From: Mucidula mucida
Lineage: Eukaryota > Basidiomycota > Agaricomycetes > Agaricales > Physalacriaceae
NCBI GenBank assembly: GCA_015501055.1
Contig: JADNYV010001019.1
Span: 1-10,691 of the forward strand
Length of the DNA stretch: 10,691 bases
Direction: 5' to 3'
Below the pieces are notes generated by a model that had not been told where the DNA came from, did no database searches, and was given only the letters and a program-made list of their open reading frames with translations. Shown one piece after another: positions 1 through 8,283 of this stretch; the first letter of the stretch is position 1, and the number at the start of each line of letters is the position of its first letter. Made by a program: the position numbers and the translations under genes.

Positions 1-1832
1 CGATCATCAAAACTCCAGTACTTCCGGAAGCCACAGAAGTTGAATCGGAGGCAGGCGAGATGGGTTACGGAGTTGGGCAGAGTATGATATACAGATGATT
101 CACAAACCGGGCAAGACGATGGGAAAGCTGATGCCTTGTCAAGGATGACAGGCCTTGAGAAGGGGGAAAAAGATAACGAAAACGTTATTTTACTAAAACC
201 GGAGTTTTTTATATCACAAATTCAATTTTCTTTACCATACAGTAGCTCACCGGAGGACGAATTACTTAAAAATCAAACAAAGAAAGGAAACAAGGACAGA
301 TACGTACAAAAGCATTAGAAAATAAAGAAAAAGGATGGGAAGAGAAGAAAATGGACTTATTATATGGAAAGATCGTATTTACATACCAAAGGACAAGGAA
401 TTGCGGGGAAAAGTTATTGGAATGCATCATGATGCACAGCTTGCAGGGCATCCGGGAGGTAACAAGACTCTCGAGTTGATCACACGCACCTATTGGTGGC
501 CAGGAATTAGCCGAGAACGTCCGCGAATACGTGGAAGGGTGTCAAAAATGCCAAGTTACAAAGTCACATCGCACAAAAAGGCTGCACCCCTCATCTATAG
601 ACGTACCAAGCGAACCATGGGAGAAGGTTGGGACGGACATGATCGGCGAGTTGCCGGAGTCGGGAGGATACAATGCGATCAGCACGTTTGTGGACCATTT
701 CACAAAGCGGTTACGCATTATACCAACACACACCACCCTGACGTCAGAAGGCATGGCTCGTATTTACCGCGATCGAATCTTCCCCATACATGGATTGCCG
801 CGACAGATGATACACGATCGAGGTCCGCAATACCACTCGCGTTTCATGAAGGAGTTATACCGGCTGTTGGGCATTGAAGGGAACTTCACGACGGCGTACC
901 ATCCACAGGCAAATGGGCAAACAGAACGGTTGAACCAAGAGATAGAACATTTCTTACGGTTATTCGTCAATTACCATCAGAACGACTGGCATGAATGGTT
1001 ACCCTCTGCCGAATTCGTTTACAACGATCGGGTACACTCAGCAACCAAGGTTACTCCGTTCTTCGCAGACATGGGCAGACACCCCTACAAGGCACCGCTC
1101 CGAAAACGCATCGAGAAACGAGACTGCGCAGGAGTTTGCCGACGGCATGAGGAAAACATGGGACGAAGTAGGGTCGGCATTGAAGATGGCAAAAGAGGAC
1201 ATGAAACGGTTTTATGACAGGAAGCGGACAGACGCAGTAGAGTACAAGGAGGGCGACAAAGTATGGCTGGAAGGGACGAATCTCAGCACGGACCGACCAA
1301 TGAAGAAGCTTGATGACAAACGCTTCGGGCCGTTCAAAGTGATCAAGAAAGTCGGGACGAGCTCTTACAAGCTCCAGATTCCTCACACGTGGAAAAGCAT
1401 CCATCCCGTGTTCAATGAGGCCCTGTGACGCCTTACCACGAGCCGCAATTTCCGACGCAACCCCGAGACACGCGTCCACCACCTGTGCTGGAAGGAGCCG
1501 AACCGGAATGGGAGTTGAAAAGTGGTTAATTCCCGGAAGTACCGCGGGGGTTTCCAATACAAGGTTCACTGGAAGGGTTATGGCACACACGAACAGACAT
1601 GGGAACCGGCATGCAATCTCAAGAATGCCGACGAAGCTATTCGCGATTTCCACCAGCAGTACCGAACAAGCCAAAGCCACCTGCGCTTGCTCGCATTGAA
1701 GTTCCCATGTCGCAATTTCCATCACATCTATTCCGACCCATGCCACCGCCTGACACCGAACCTCTTGACGTCACGCTACCCTCTGCGGCCCTCATGGAGC
1801 AAATCTGGCGCAGAATGGAACTTGCGCCTTAA
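1..1832 (+). pseudogene. pol: Frameshifted gypsy pol: RNase H tail, integrase, chromodomain
   Basis: Copy-and-integrate polyprotein of the gypsy element, readable only by changing frame. Positions 1-60 encode the end of RNase H (a DHxNLxYF-like motif, then a stretch ending RWVTEL), followed by the ALSRM linker near 132-150. The integrase zinc finger shows two His (about 425-450) and the Cys pair CQKC (540-551). The core keeps all three catalytic acids: Asp at 636-638, Asp in HDRG at 816-818 and Glu in QTERLNQ at 924-926, with the last two 35 residues apart (DD35E). A GPF-type C-terminal region lies at 1320-1425. A chromodomain follows at about 1522-1665, with the HWKGY and TWEP motifs. The tail ends in MELAP and a TAA at 1830-1832. 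Frame changes are seen near 17, 85, 125, 313, 346, 508, 1090, 1121, 1426, 1512-1518 and 1660. The family call is firm; exact indel positions are estimates. Confidence 0.9.
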
Positions 1833-1843
1833 GGAGGGGGTGA
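1831..1843 (+). other. Polypurine tract (plus-strand primer) of the gypsy element
   Basis: The purine run AAGGAGGGGG followed by TGA lies between the pol stop codon and the first base of the LTR. This is where LTR retrotransposons keep the RNase H-resistant primer for plus-strand DNA synthesis. It overlaps the pol stop by two bases. Confidence 0.8.
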
Positions 1844-2372
1844 TGTTATGAATTGCCATATTTTCACACTTTCACATCTTATCATATCTTATCGGGGCCT
1901 TGTCTTATCAACCAACGGACTGTTTCATCATCTGTTTCGTCACCGATCATACTCCTGTTCATTACCGAAGCCGTACTCATGTCGGACACACGCCTAACAC
2001 ATGGATGACATCATACATGCCGATACCTCATGGATTCCCCATTGTATACACACCACCGACACTCGTAGCACACATGGTCGTTTCAGTATTATTACTTACA
2101 TGCAGTTACCACTCGTATTTAATGGTTTCACGGACTAGTAGCATACAACACTGGGTCAAGGGCGTGGAGTTATTCCTAGCGGAAACACGTATGGACAAGG
2201 AGTCCCAAACACAGGCTTACTAGTATATAAGCAGTAGTGTAGTATCATTGTACTTTAGTTCCGATCTCGTTTATACACCTGGCCTAGCCTAGTCTTACGA
2301 ACGTGAACGCTTCTCTCCTTAGTTCTTGCTGTGGTACCTGGTTGAGTCTCGTGGCTTAGTCAGTCGCTAACA
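1844..2372 (+). repeat. 3' LTR of the gypsy element, 529 bp
   Basis: The repeat starts TGTTATG and ends GCTAACA, giving the five-base inverted ends TGTTA/TAACA. It follows the polypurine tract directly. A TATATAA lies at 2224-2230, about 380 bases in, as expected for a U3/R promoter. The sequence after 2372 changes character and reads as helicase on the opposite strand, which supports this right end. No second copy is present in the window, so age cannot be estimated. A small open frame at 1900-2223 looks like chance. Confidence 0.85.
2224..2230 (+). promoter_or_regulatory. TATA box in the gypsy LTR
   Basis: TATATAA within the LTR, about 140 bases before its 3' end. The same sequence occurs in the copia LTRs of this window at a comparable place. 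It is the likely core promoter that would mark the U3/R boundary. Confidence 0.6.
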
Positions 2373-3170
2373 CCAACAACCCAGCGCAGTCTGGGAAAGG
2401 AGAGCAATGTAGTGAGAGAGGAAGTGATGATGGATGTAGTGACGTGTATTTCTCAACGGAGGTTGGAACGATGAAGATCAAAGAAGGATCCGGGGCTGAG
2501 GGAAAAGGATTTCATGACGGCGTCGTATGGGGCACCGGCTCGAAGAGTAGCACTAAGGAGGAGAAGTCGTACGCGGTGATCTAGCCGGGCTCTGGTGTAG
2601 CCAATACGGCCGTATGCCTTCCGGAAGAGCTTGGACCACACATATACCAGATGTGCCTCATCAACGACTAGTAAGGAAAGTCGTGCCCAAAAGCTTGGAT
2701 CATTCATACATCGCGACAATCATCTCCCTCCAACATCTCGGGAGATATCAGGACCACCTCAGCTTCTTTGACAAGATCCCAGATGTTGCCTTCACACGAA
2801 GGATCATTTCATACCCTTTCCGCGATTATCGAGTTAACGGCAAGCGCTTGAATGCCGAAGGTGCACAACTTCTTCTCCTATAGATGTTTAGACTCAAATG
2901 TGAAACTGTGAGAAGTGGATACGAACCAGATCTTGTTCTAAAGCATTAGTGGACAAATCACTAAGATGACAGGGTTTCGGATGACTTCTTGCACGGGCTT
3001 CCCAGGGAACAGGGTCTGATCCTGGCCAATTTTTCGCAGGACGATGGCTAGAAGCGCTATAATCCCGTTTTTCCTGAACCACATGCTGTCCTTACGAGAC
3101 AATCAGTGCCATCGATGATTTTGACAGCGACATCCACGAGTAGTCGTGGGGGTTGTATTTGAGGTCATGA
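2373..3170 (-). pseudogene. RecQ-like DEAD/DEAH helicase pseudogene, middle part (motifs I to III)
   Basis: Remains of an ATP-dependent 3'-5' DNA helicase of the RecQ-like superfamily 2 type. Read right to left, the order is: the continuation of the N-terminal region (LKYNPHDYSW, ending near 3120), a Walker A motif ACGSGKT at 3086-3066, a VILVICPL stretch followed by ALEQD (about 2970-2930), an LISPEML stretch (about 2750-2730), DEAH at 2662-2651, and the motif III triplet SAT at 2554-2546. The spacing and order match RecQ-like helicase domain 1. It is broken by single-base frame changes (near 3120, 3062, 2950, 2875, 2713 and 2445) and by an in-frame TGA near 2812-2810. The ATPase half ends at the gypsy LTR; domain 2 (motifs IV-VI) is absent here and may lie beyond the gypsy element. 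The N-terminal piece is at 8570-8651. Confidence 0.87.
3166..3170. repeat. Target site duplication, left copy (CATGA)
   Basis: Five bases directly before the left copia LTR, identical to the five after the right LTR at 8570-8574. A 5 bp duplication is typical of Ty1/copia integrase. It proves the two LTRs belong to one insertion event. Confidence 0.95.
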
Positions 3171-3456
3171 TGTTGGATACAAGCCGGACTTCACGTTCCT
3201 TTTGTAATCCCTTATTCCACGGACCCGCACCAATATTCACCGACCCGCTACCGTCGCTACCGTTCCGCTCCCGTTACCACCAACACCACAATTGTATGTA
3301 CAGAGTTTACCTAGTTCTTTTTCTTACTTCACGCTACTCTCACTGTCTCCCGAATCCCCATTAGATATTCGATTACTTACAGTATATAAGCTACATACTT
3401 TTGGTCTATATACTGTGTGCATTCCTCTTCCTCGTCCGAGCTCTTAAGATCCAACA
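3171..3456 (+). repeat. 5' LTR of the copia element, 286 bp
   Basis: Begins TGTTGGATAC and ends AAGATCCAACA. It matches 8284-8569 at every position except 3282 (A here, G at 8395). It contains TATATAA at 3383-3389 and is followed at once by the primer binding site. Confidence 0.97.
3383..3389 (+). promoter_or_regulatory. TATA box of the copia 5' LTR
   Basis: TATATAA, 212 bases into the LTR, is the likely core promoter for the genomic transcript. The identical copy in the right LTR is at 8496-8502. Confidence 0.65.
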
Positions 3457-3468
3457 GGTTATGGGCCC
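3457..3468 (+). other. Primer binding site: half-molecule of initiator tRNA-Met (copia type)
   Basis: GGTTATGGGCCC begins on the first base after the LTR. It is the complement of the anticodon-region sequence GGGCCCAUAACC of eukaryotic initiator tRNA-Met, and not of its 3' end. Drosophila copia is known to prime from a tRNA-iMet fragment cut in the anticodon loop, and this site has the same form. The following bases CCGCCCG may extend the pairing with one mismatch, but the host tRNA sequence is needed to tell. Confidence 0.75.
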
Positions 3469-3545
3469 CGCCCGTGCCTAATCTATTCATCAGAAGTCTA
3501 CTCGCTCGCAATCGTTCCACGTACCTCTTCACGTCGTATCCCGCC

Positions 3546-4307
3546 ATGTCCACCAGCACGAAACTCATCGAGTTCTTCGCCCGCGTCCCGCAGTGCAAAG
3601 CGGACGGGACGAATTGGACATTCTACCGCGACCGCTTCGTGTTCGCCGCCGAAGCAGCGCAGCTCGACGACTACCTCGTAGAGACGGCCGCACCACCGTC
3701 TGTTCCAGTCCCCGCCGATCCCGTCAATCCCACCAAGGAGGAGACCGACTCCATCAATCGCCATCCAGGTGTTGTTCGGCTCTGGAAAGCAAACGAGGCC
3801 ATCGTGAAGCAAGCTCTGGCTTCGACGATTCCCGACTCGTTGTTCCTAAAAGTAAAGGGGGAGTCATCAGCAGGGAAGATGTGGAAGAAGGTGAAGGAGG
3901 AGTTTGAGAAGAGGTCGAAGATGATGACTGTCGACCTCAGGAGGAGGCTCCAGGAAGAGAGGTGCCCCGAGAACGGCGACGTCAAGGCTCACCTTTCGAA
4001 ACTCGAAGCTCTACGCGAAGAGCTTACCGCGATGAGTGCAGACCCCGGCGACGACAATTTCATCGCCATCCTGCTCGGTTCCCTCCCCGCATCGTACGAC
4101 CCCTACCTCGCAGCGCTGACAGCGACATCAGCACTGCTCAGCCAGACCATCACACCCGACGTATACGTACGCGGCATCAGCGACAAAGCTGATCGCCGGC
4201 GAATCAAGAGTCCGTCAAAGAAGAAAAGGAGGCCGCGTTCAATACGAATGGTGGCTCCTCAGGCGCGGCAGACAATCCCAAGGCAGCAGACGCAGCAGCA
4301 CGGTTGA
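3546..4307 (+). CDS. gag: copia Gag polyprotein, capsid part (frameshifted near its end)
   Basis: Structural protein that packs the retrotransposon RNA into cytoplasmic particles. The first ATG after the LTR (3546) opens with MSTSTKLIEFFARVPQ. A UBN2/gag-like helical capsid region follows, with a Trp in VRLWKANEAIV (about residue 80), then KMWKKVKEEFEKRS and a conserved LLGSLPASYDPY near residue 180. Frame 0 runs to TGA at 4305-4307 (253 residues), but after about residue 221 the natural reading moves to the frame starting at 4208 (ESVKEEKEAAFNTN). The C-terminal nucleocapsid is therefore out of frame. The open frame extends upstream to 3417 through non-ATG codons inside the LTR and primer site, which I do not count. 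The apparent length without the indels would be about 270 residues including the zinc knuckle. Confidence 0.88.
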   Translation: MSTSTKLIEFFARVPQCKADGTNWTFYRDRFVFAAEAAQLDDYLVETAAPPSVPVPADPVNPTKEETDSINRHPGVVRLWKANEAIVKQALASTIPDSLFLKVKGESSAGKMWKKVKEEFEKRSKMMTVDLRRRLQEERCPENGDVKAHLSKLEALREELTAMSADPGDDNFIAILLGSLPASYDPYLAALTATSALLSQTITPDVYVRGISDKADRRRIKSPSKKKRRPRSIRMVAPQARQTIPRQQTQQHG

Positions 4308-4308
4308 G

Positions 4309-4350
4309 TGCTATAACTGCCACAAGAAGGGACACATTAAGGCGGAGTGT
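4309..4350 (+). other. Nucleocapsid CCHC zinc knuckle, in its own frame between gag and pol
   Basis: The stretch reads CYNCHKKGHIKAEC, a perfect C-x2-C-x4-H-x4-C retroviral zinc knuckle that binds the RNA genome. It lies in the frame beginning at 4309, different from both gag before it and pol after it. Frame changes near 4303 and 4362 are therefore needed to join it to either side. Confidence 0.9.
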
Positions 4351-7300
4351 TGGGCGAAGGAGGAAAGGAAGGACAAGGCCCGAGAGGAAAGGGCAAGGGA
4401 CGGGCGTCGGCGAATAAGGCCGACGACAACGATGACGGCGTGTGGTACGCGCACACAGGCTCAGAGTCAGGAGACTCCGACGAGGATTGGCGCGACCTTA
4501 CAGAAATGAACCTCGGCGGCTACGATGAGCCGTGGTCTGAATATCCGCGCGACGAGGGAGAAGAGAGGTTGGAAGGATTGGCGGGTCTGTACCTCAACGA
4601 CGAGGTAGCCCAGCCATATGCGGAGGTGCCGGAGAGCACGCTCGAAGCTGCAGAAGCAGCACTATCCACTTCTATCCCCGACGAGACCAACTCGGAGTCA
4701 GACTACGACTCCATGCCGCCACTCCTCGAGACGTCTGACTCAGAGTCAGAGAACGACGACGACCTCCCGACGCTGTTGAGCGTAGCAAGTACATCAGATT
4801 ACTCTGATGAGGGGGAGTATTCCATGGTTGATGAAGAGGGCATTGAAAATTTTAGCGAATTCGATCCAGGCGAGGAAATTCCCGAGCTTGAAGACTGGTC
4901 AGATGTCGAAGCAGAAGAGGAAGCATACACACGTACCTTCGACACAGTATTCCTCGCCGCCGCCGCCACGCTCCCGAACGACCCCGAAGTCGATATCTAC
5001 GACTCAGGCGCATCTCGCCACATGACCCCCTACCGCCGTCGCCTCTTCAATTACACATCCATCGAACCCAAATCCATCACGGCAGCCGACAAAGGAAAAT
5101 TACAGGCTATTGGAAAAGGAGACATGCACGTCTACCTTCCTGGAAGAGCTGGTGAGAGGACGCGAATCCTAGTTCGCGACGTCCTATTCGCACCACAGTT
5201 GGGCGTGTCGTTACTCTCCGTCTCAAAGATCACTGCTGCCGGGTATGGAATGTTATTCCGCGGCTCTGAGTGCCACATCTATGGTCCCAAGGACAAGCTA
5301 CTAGGAAAGATACCTGTGAAAGGAGGCCTTTATCGAACAGAAACAGACACACCTCGCGCGAACGCCGCCCACGACACCCCCATCTCCGTATCCCTCGATG
5401 ACCTCCATCAGATGATGGGTCATATCGCGCCTGACGCAGCAAAGCGTCTCGTAAAGGAACACATGGTCGAAGGAATTGTCCTCGACGAATCAAAACCACC
5501 GCCGAAATCCTGTGACTCCTGCAAGTACGGGAAGAAGACGCGCAAACCTGTCAAGAAGGTCAGCAAGCGCGCGCGTGCCAAGGAACTCGGCAAACTTATT
5601 CATTCGGACCTATGGGGTCCCTCTCCAATTCGGACTCCTCAACATAAGGAGTATTATGTGTCGTACACGGACGATCACACGCGCTATTCAGCCATATTTC
5701 TTGTGCGCCAGAAAAGCGAAACCTTCGAAACCTACCAGCAATACGAGGCATGGTTGAGCACCCAGCATTCGGCGAAAATCAAGGAATTACATACCGACAA
5801 GGGCGGCGAATATAGCAGCGACGAGTTCAAAGCTCATCTCGCAGCACAAGGAACCAAGCGCACTACCACGGTCCACGACACACCCGAACACAACGGCATT
5901 GCAGAGCAACTGAACCGGACATGTCTCGAAAAAGTCCGCGCCATGCTCCATGCCTCGGGACTACCCAAAAATCTATGGGGCGAAGCGCTGAAACACACTG
6001 TCTGGTTGAAGAACCGGACGTCGACGCGTGCACTTGACGGCAAGACGCCGTATGAGATGCTTCATGGAGAGAAGCCGAATCTTCGAGACCTGCACAAATT
6101 TGGGTGCAAGGTCTGGGTTCACGACGCGAAGGGATCCAAGCTTGACGGACGTGCTCGTGTTGGTCGCTGGCTGGGTTTTGACAGCGAGACCAGCGGACAT
6201 CGAATTTACTGGGAGGATAATCGAACAGTTGGAGTCGAACGAAGCGTCAAATTCGACAAGAGAGAGGACACAAGAGTACAAGAGAGTATGCTGAATGAGG
6301 GGGAGAATAAGGAAGAAGGCATTCAGCCAACTTCCAGCGTTAAAAACGCGAAAAACATACCTAATCCCGCTTCTGTACCTCTCCCGCCGTCGCCAGCACC
6401 CACTACGCCGCCTTCCAGCACGCCTAGTCCAACGTCGTCTCCCAACCCATCTCCACCCGCACCCGACACCTCCCAGCTGCCAGACTTCCTTGGCGGCTTG
6501 CTCCAGCGCGAAGGACTTGACCCAGCAAATATCCGCGAGGGCAAACGTGCTCGAAAGCCGTCACACAAGGCCCAAGAAATGGCCGAGTCGTCCAAACCGT
6601 CGCGAGCGTCGTCTACAGCATTGCCCGAGGCCGGCTACGTTGAAATGCCAGGAGAGCAGCTGGAAATGGCCATGGCCGCTGCCATAGCAGAGTCTGAGGC
6701 CATTGAGCCCGTGTTTGAAGAAGCAAAACGACGCGCAGACTGGCCATCATGGCGAAAAGCAATCGAGGAAGAATTGCGGACGCTTACGCAAGCGGGCACA
6801 TGGGAAATCGTGCCTCGCCCGACGGATCGGAATGTCATCGGATCCAAGTGGGTCCTCCGAATCAAGAAGAAGGCCGGAGGAGTCATCGACAAATATAAGG
6901 CTCGCCTTGTCGCGCAAGGCTTCACACAAGTCGAAGGAGTCGACTACTTCGTCACTTTCGCACCTGTTGCCAAACTCGCGTCACTCCGGATCATTCTCGC
7001 CATCGCCGCACGTAACGATTGGGATATCAATGTTTTTGACTTTCACGGCGCGTTCTTGAACGGAGAATTTGACGATGAAGAAGAGCTGTATATGGAACAG
7101 CCTCCGGATTTTGAATTCGCGGATCGACGTCAATATGTTCTTCGTCTACGTAAGACAATTTACGGTCTCAAGCAGAGTTCTCGTAAGTGGTATGAGAAGC
7201 TCACCGCCGCTCTCGCCACACTCGGATTTACAGCACTCGAGAAGGACCACGCGGTATTCAGACTCGTCACCGGCTCGGACATCATCATTCTCGCGATCCA

Positions 7301-8276
7301 CGTCAACGACTGCACCATTACGGGCAGTTCAACCTCCCTCATCATCGAAATTCAGGACCGCATCGCGCAGCTGTTCAAGATAACACTGCTTGGTCCAATC
7401 AGCTGGCTTTTGGGCATGGAGATTATACGCGACAGACAGGCCAGGTCTATTTCCATCAATCAGACCTCTTACATTGATTCCGTGCTACAGCGCTTCAATA
7501 TGGAAGACTGTAAGCCGGCAGCCGTACCTATGGATCCAAACATGCAACTTTCACGCGACCAATGTCCCACCGACGCGCTCGAGATCGCTGAGATACAGCG
7601 ACATCCTTACAGAGGAGTTGTCGGATCACTGATCTGGATCACGACTGGCACACATCCCGACTTGGCTTACGCGGCCACCATCCTCTCCCGATTTAACGAC
7701 AACCCCGGACTGGTACACTGGCACGCAGCAAAACGTGCACTGCAGTATCTCAAGGGTACTCGCAGCTGGAGGCTCACCTTTGGAGGAGAAGGATCAGGCA
7801 GAGGATTAGAAGGATATGCTGATGCAGACGGAATGTCTTTGGAAAATCGCAAGGCGATTTCCGGGTACGCTTTTCTTATAGACGGCGGTGCTGTTTCCTG
7901 GTCGTCTAAACAACAGGACATCGTTGCGCTCTCAACCACTGAGGCCGAATACATCGCGCTCACATATGCCGGCAAGGAAGCCATGTGGACGCGTCAATTT
8001 ATTTCAGAGCTGTTTGCACCCCTCACCGATCCCATCACCATCCACGACGACAACCAGTCAGCACTCGCCCTTGCACACGCTGAACTTGGTCAATTTCACG
8101 CCCGCACGAAGCACATCGACATCCGGTACCACTTCATACGGTACGCGATCGCCAACGGAGACATCCAGCTCGTCTACTGTCCCACGGACGACATGCTCGC
8201 GGATACTCTCACCAAAGCCCTTCCCAGTGCGAAGGCCAAACACTTTGCTCGAAGCCTTGGACTTGTTCCGGCTTGA
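4347..8276 (+). CDS. pol: copia Pol polyprotein: protease, integrase, reverse transcriptase, RNase H
   Basis: One open frame of 1309 codons; the listed start is only where the frame opens, since in life it would be fused to Gag. Residues 20-210 are an acidic Asp/Glu/Ser-rich linker. The aspartic protease motif is DSGAS (Asp219). The integrase zinc finger has His354, His359, Cys389 and Cys392; its core has Asp421, Asp484 and Glu520, the last two 35 apart (DD35E). A Pro/Ser/Thr-rich spacer fills 672-710. Reverse transcriptase covers about 815-1060, with the first catalytic Asp at 898 (VFDFHGAFLNG). The usual V-D-D pair is V-N-D here (Asn987, codon AAC at 7305-7307). RNase H covers about 1155-1285 with Asp1159, Glu1199, Asp1235 and a late Asp (1281-1286). 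The stop TGA (8274-8276) touches the polypurine tract. The family call is certain; loss of RT activity is inferred from the D-to-N change. Confidence 0.95.
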   Translation: MLGEGGKEGQGPRGKGKGRASANKADDNDDGVWYAHTGSESGDSDEDWRDLTEMNLGGYDEPWSEYPRDEGEERLEGLAGLYLNDEVAQPYAEVPESTLEAAEAALSTSIPDETNSESDYDSMPPLLETSDSESENDDDLPTLLSVASTSDYSDEGEYSMVDEEGIENFSEFDPGEEIPELEDWSDVEAEEEAYTRTFDTVFLAAAATLPNDPEVDIYDSGASRHMTPYRRRLFNYTSIEPKSITAADKGKLQAIGKGDMHVYLPGRAGERTRILVRDVLFAPQLGVSLLSVSKITAAGYGMLFRGSECHIYGPKDKLLGKIPVKGGLYRTETDTPRANAAHDTPISVSLDDLHQMMGHIAPDAAKRLVKEHMVEGIVLDESKPPPKSCDSCKYGKKTRKPVKKVSKRARAKELGKLIHSDLWGPSPIRTPQHKEYYVSYTDDHTRYSAIFLVRQKSETFETYQQYEAWLSTQHSAKIKELHTDKGGEYSSDEFKAHLAAQGTKRTTTVHDTPEHNGIAEQLNRTCLEKVRAMLHASGLPKNLWGEALKHTVWLKNRTSTRALDGKTPYEMLHGEKPNLRDLHKFGCKVWVHDAKGSKLDGRARVGRWLGFDSETSGHRIYWEDNRTVGVERSVKFDKREDTRVQESMLNEGENKEEGIQPTSSVKNAKNIPNPASVPLPPSPAPTTPPSSTPSPTSSPNPSPPAPDTSQLPDFLGGLLQREGLDPANIREGKRARKPSHKAQEMAESSKPSRASSTALPEAGYVEMPGEQLEMAMAAAIAESEAIEPVFEEAKRRADWPSWRKAIEEELRTLTQAGTWEIVPRPTDRNVIGSKWVLRIKKKAGGVIDKYKARLVAQGFTQVEGVDYFVTFAPVAKLASLRIILAIAARNDWDINVFDFHGAFLNGEFDDEEELYMEQPPDFEFADRRQYVLRLRKTIYGLKQSSRKWYEKLTAALATLGFTALEKDHAVFRLVTGSDIIILAIHVNDCTITGSSTSLIIEIQDRIAQLFKITLLGPISWLLGMEIIRDRQARSISINQTSYIDSVLQRFNMEDCKPAAVPMDPNMQLSRDQCPTDALEIAEIQRHPYRGVVGSLIWITTGTHPDLAYAATILSRFNDNPGLVHWHAAKRALQYLKGTRSWRLTFGGEGSGRGLEGYADADGMSLENRKAISGYAFLIDGGAVSWSSKQQDIVALSTTEAEYIALTYAGKEAMWTRQFISELFAPLTDPITIHDDNQSALALAHAELGQFHARTKHIDIRYHFIRYAIANGDIQLVYCPTDDMLADTLTKALPSAKAKHFARSLGLVPA

Positions 8277-8283
8277 GGGGGAG
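8276..8283 (+). other. Polypurine tract of the copia element
   Basis: AGGGGGAG lies directly before the right LTR and overlaps the last base of the pol stop codon. It is the plus-strand primer. Confidence 0.85.

Larger units (their letters stand above)
1..2372 (+). mobile_element. Ty3/gypsy chromovirus LTR retrotransposon, 3' part only (left end outside window)
   Basis: The order seen is RNase H tail, integrase zinc finger, integrase core, GPY/F region, chromodomain, polypurine tract and LTR. This is the layout of the 3' half of a Ty3/gypsy element of the chromovirus branch. The 5' LTR, gag, protease and most of the reverse transcriptase would lie before position 1. Coding parts are broken by about ten frame changes, so this copy cannot make its own enzymes. 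The right boundary is set by matching LTR ends (TGTTA at 1844, TAACA at 2372), and beyond it the sequence reads as helicase on the other strand. The target duplication should be the five bases after the LTR (CCAAC, 2373-2377), but its partner is not in the window. Confidence 0.92.

Noticed and set aside
1900..2223. Open frame of 107 codons inside the gypsy LTR
   Set aside because: It lies within a defined LTR, has no recognisable domain and ends at the TATA box; best explained as chance.
2614..2883. Plus-strand open frame of 89 codons over the helicase region
   Set aside because: The minus strand carries DEAH, SAT and LISPEML helicase motifs in order; the plus frame is a shadow.
3146..3364. 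Open frames repeated at 3146-3364 and 8283-8477 that look like a duplicated small gene
   Set aside because: They are the two LTR copies of the copia element read in the same frame, differing at the single LTR substitution.
4206..4363. Programmed ribosomal frameshift between gag and pol
   Set aside because: Three separate steps in the same direction would be needed, and no slippery heptamer or clear downstream structure was seen.
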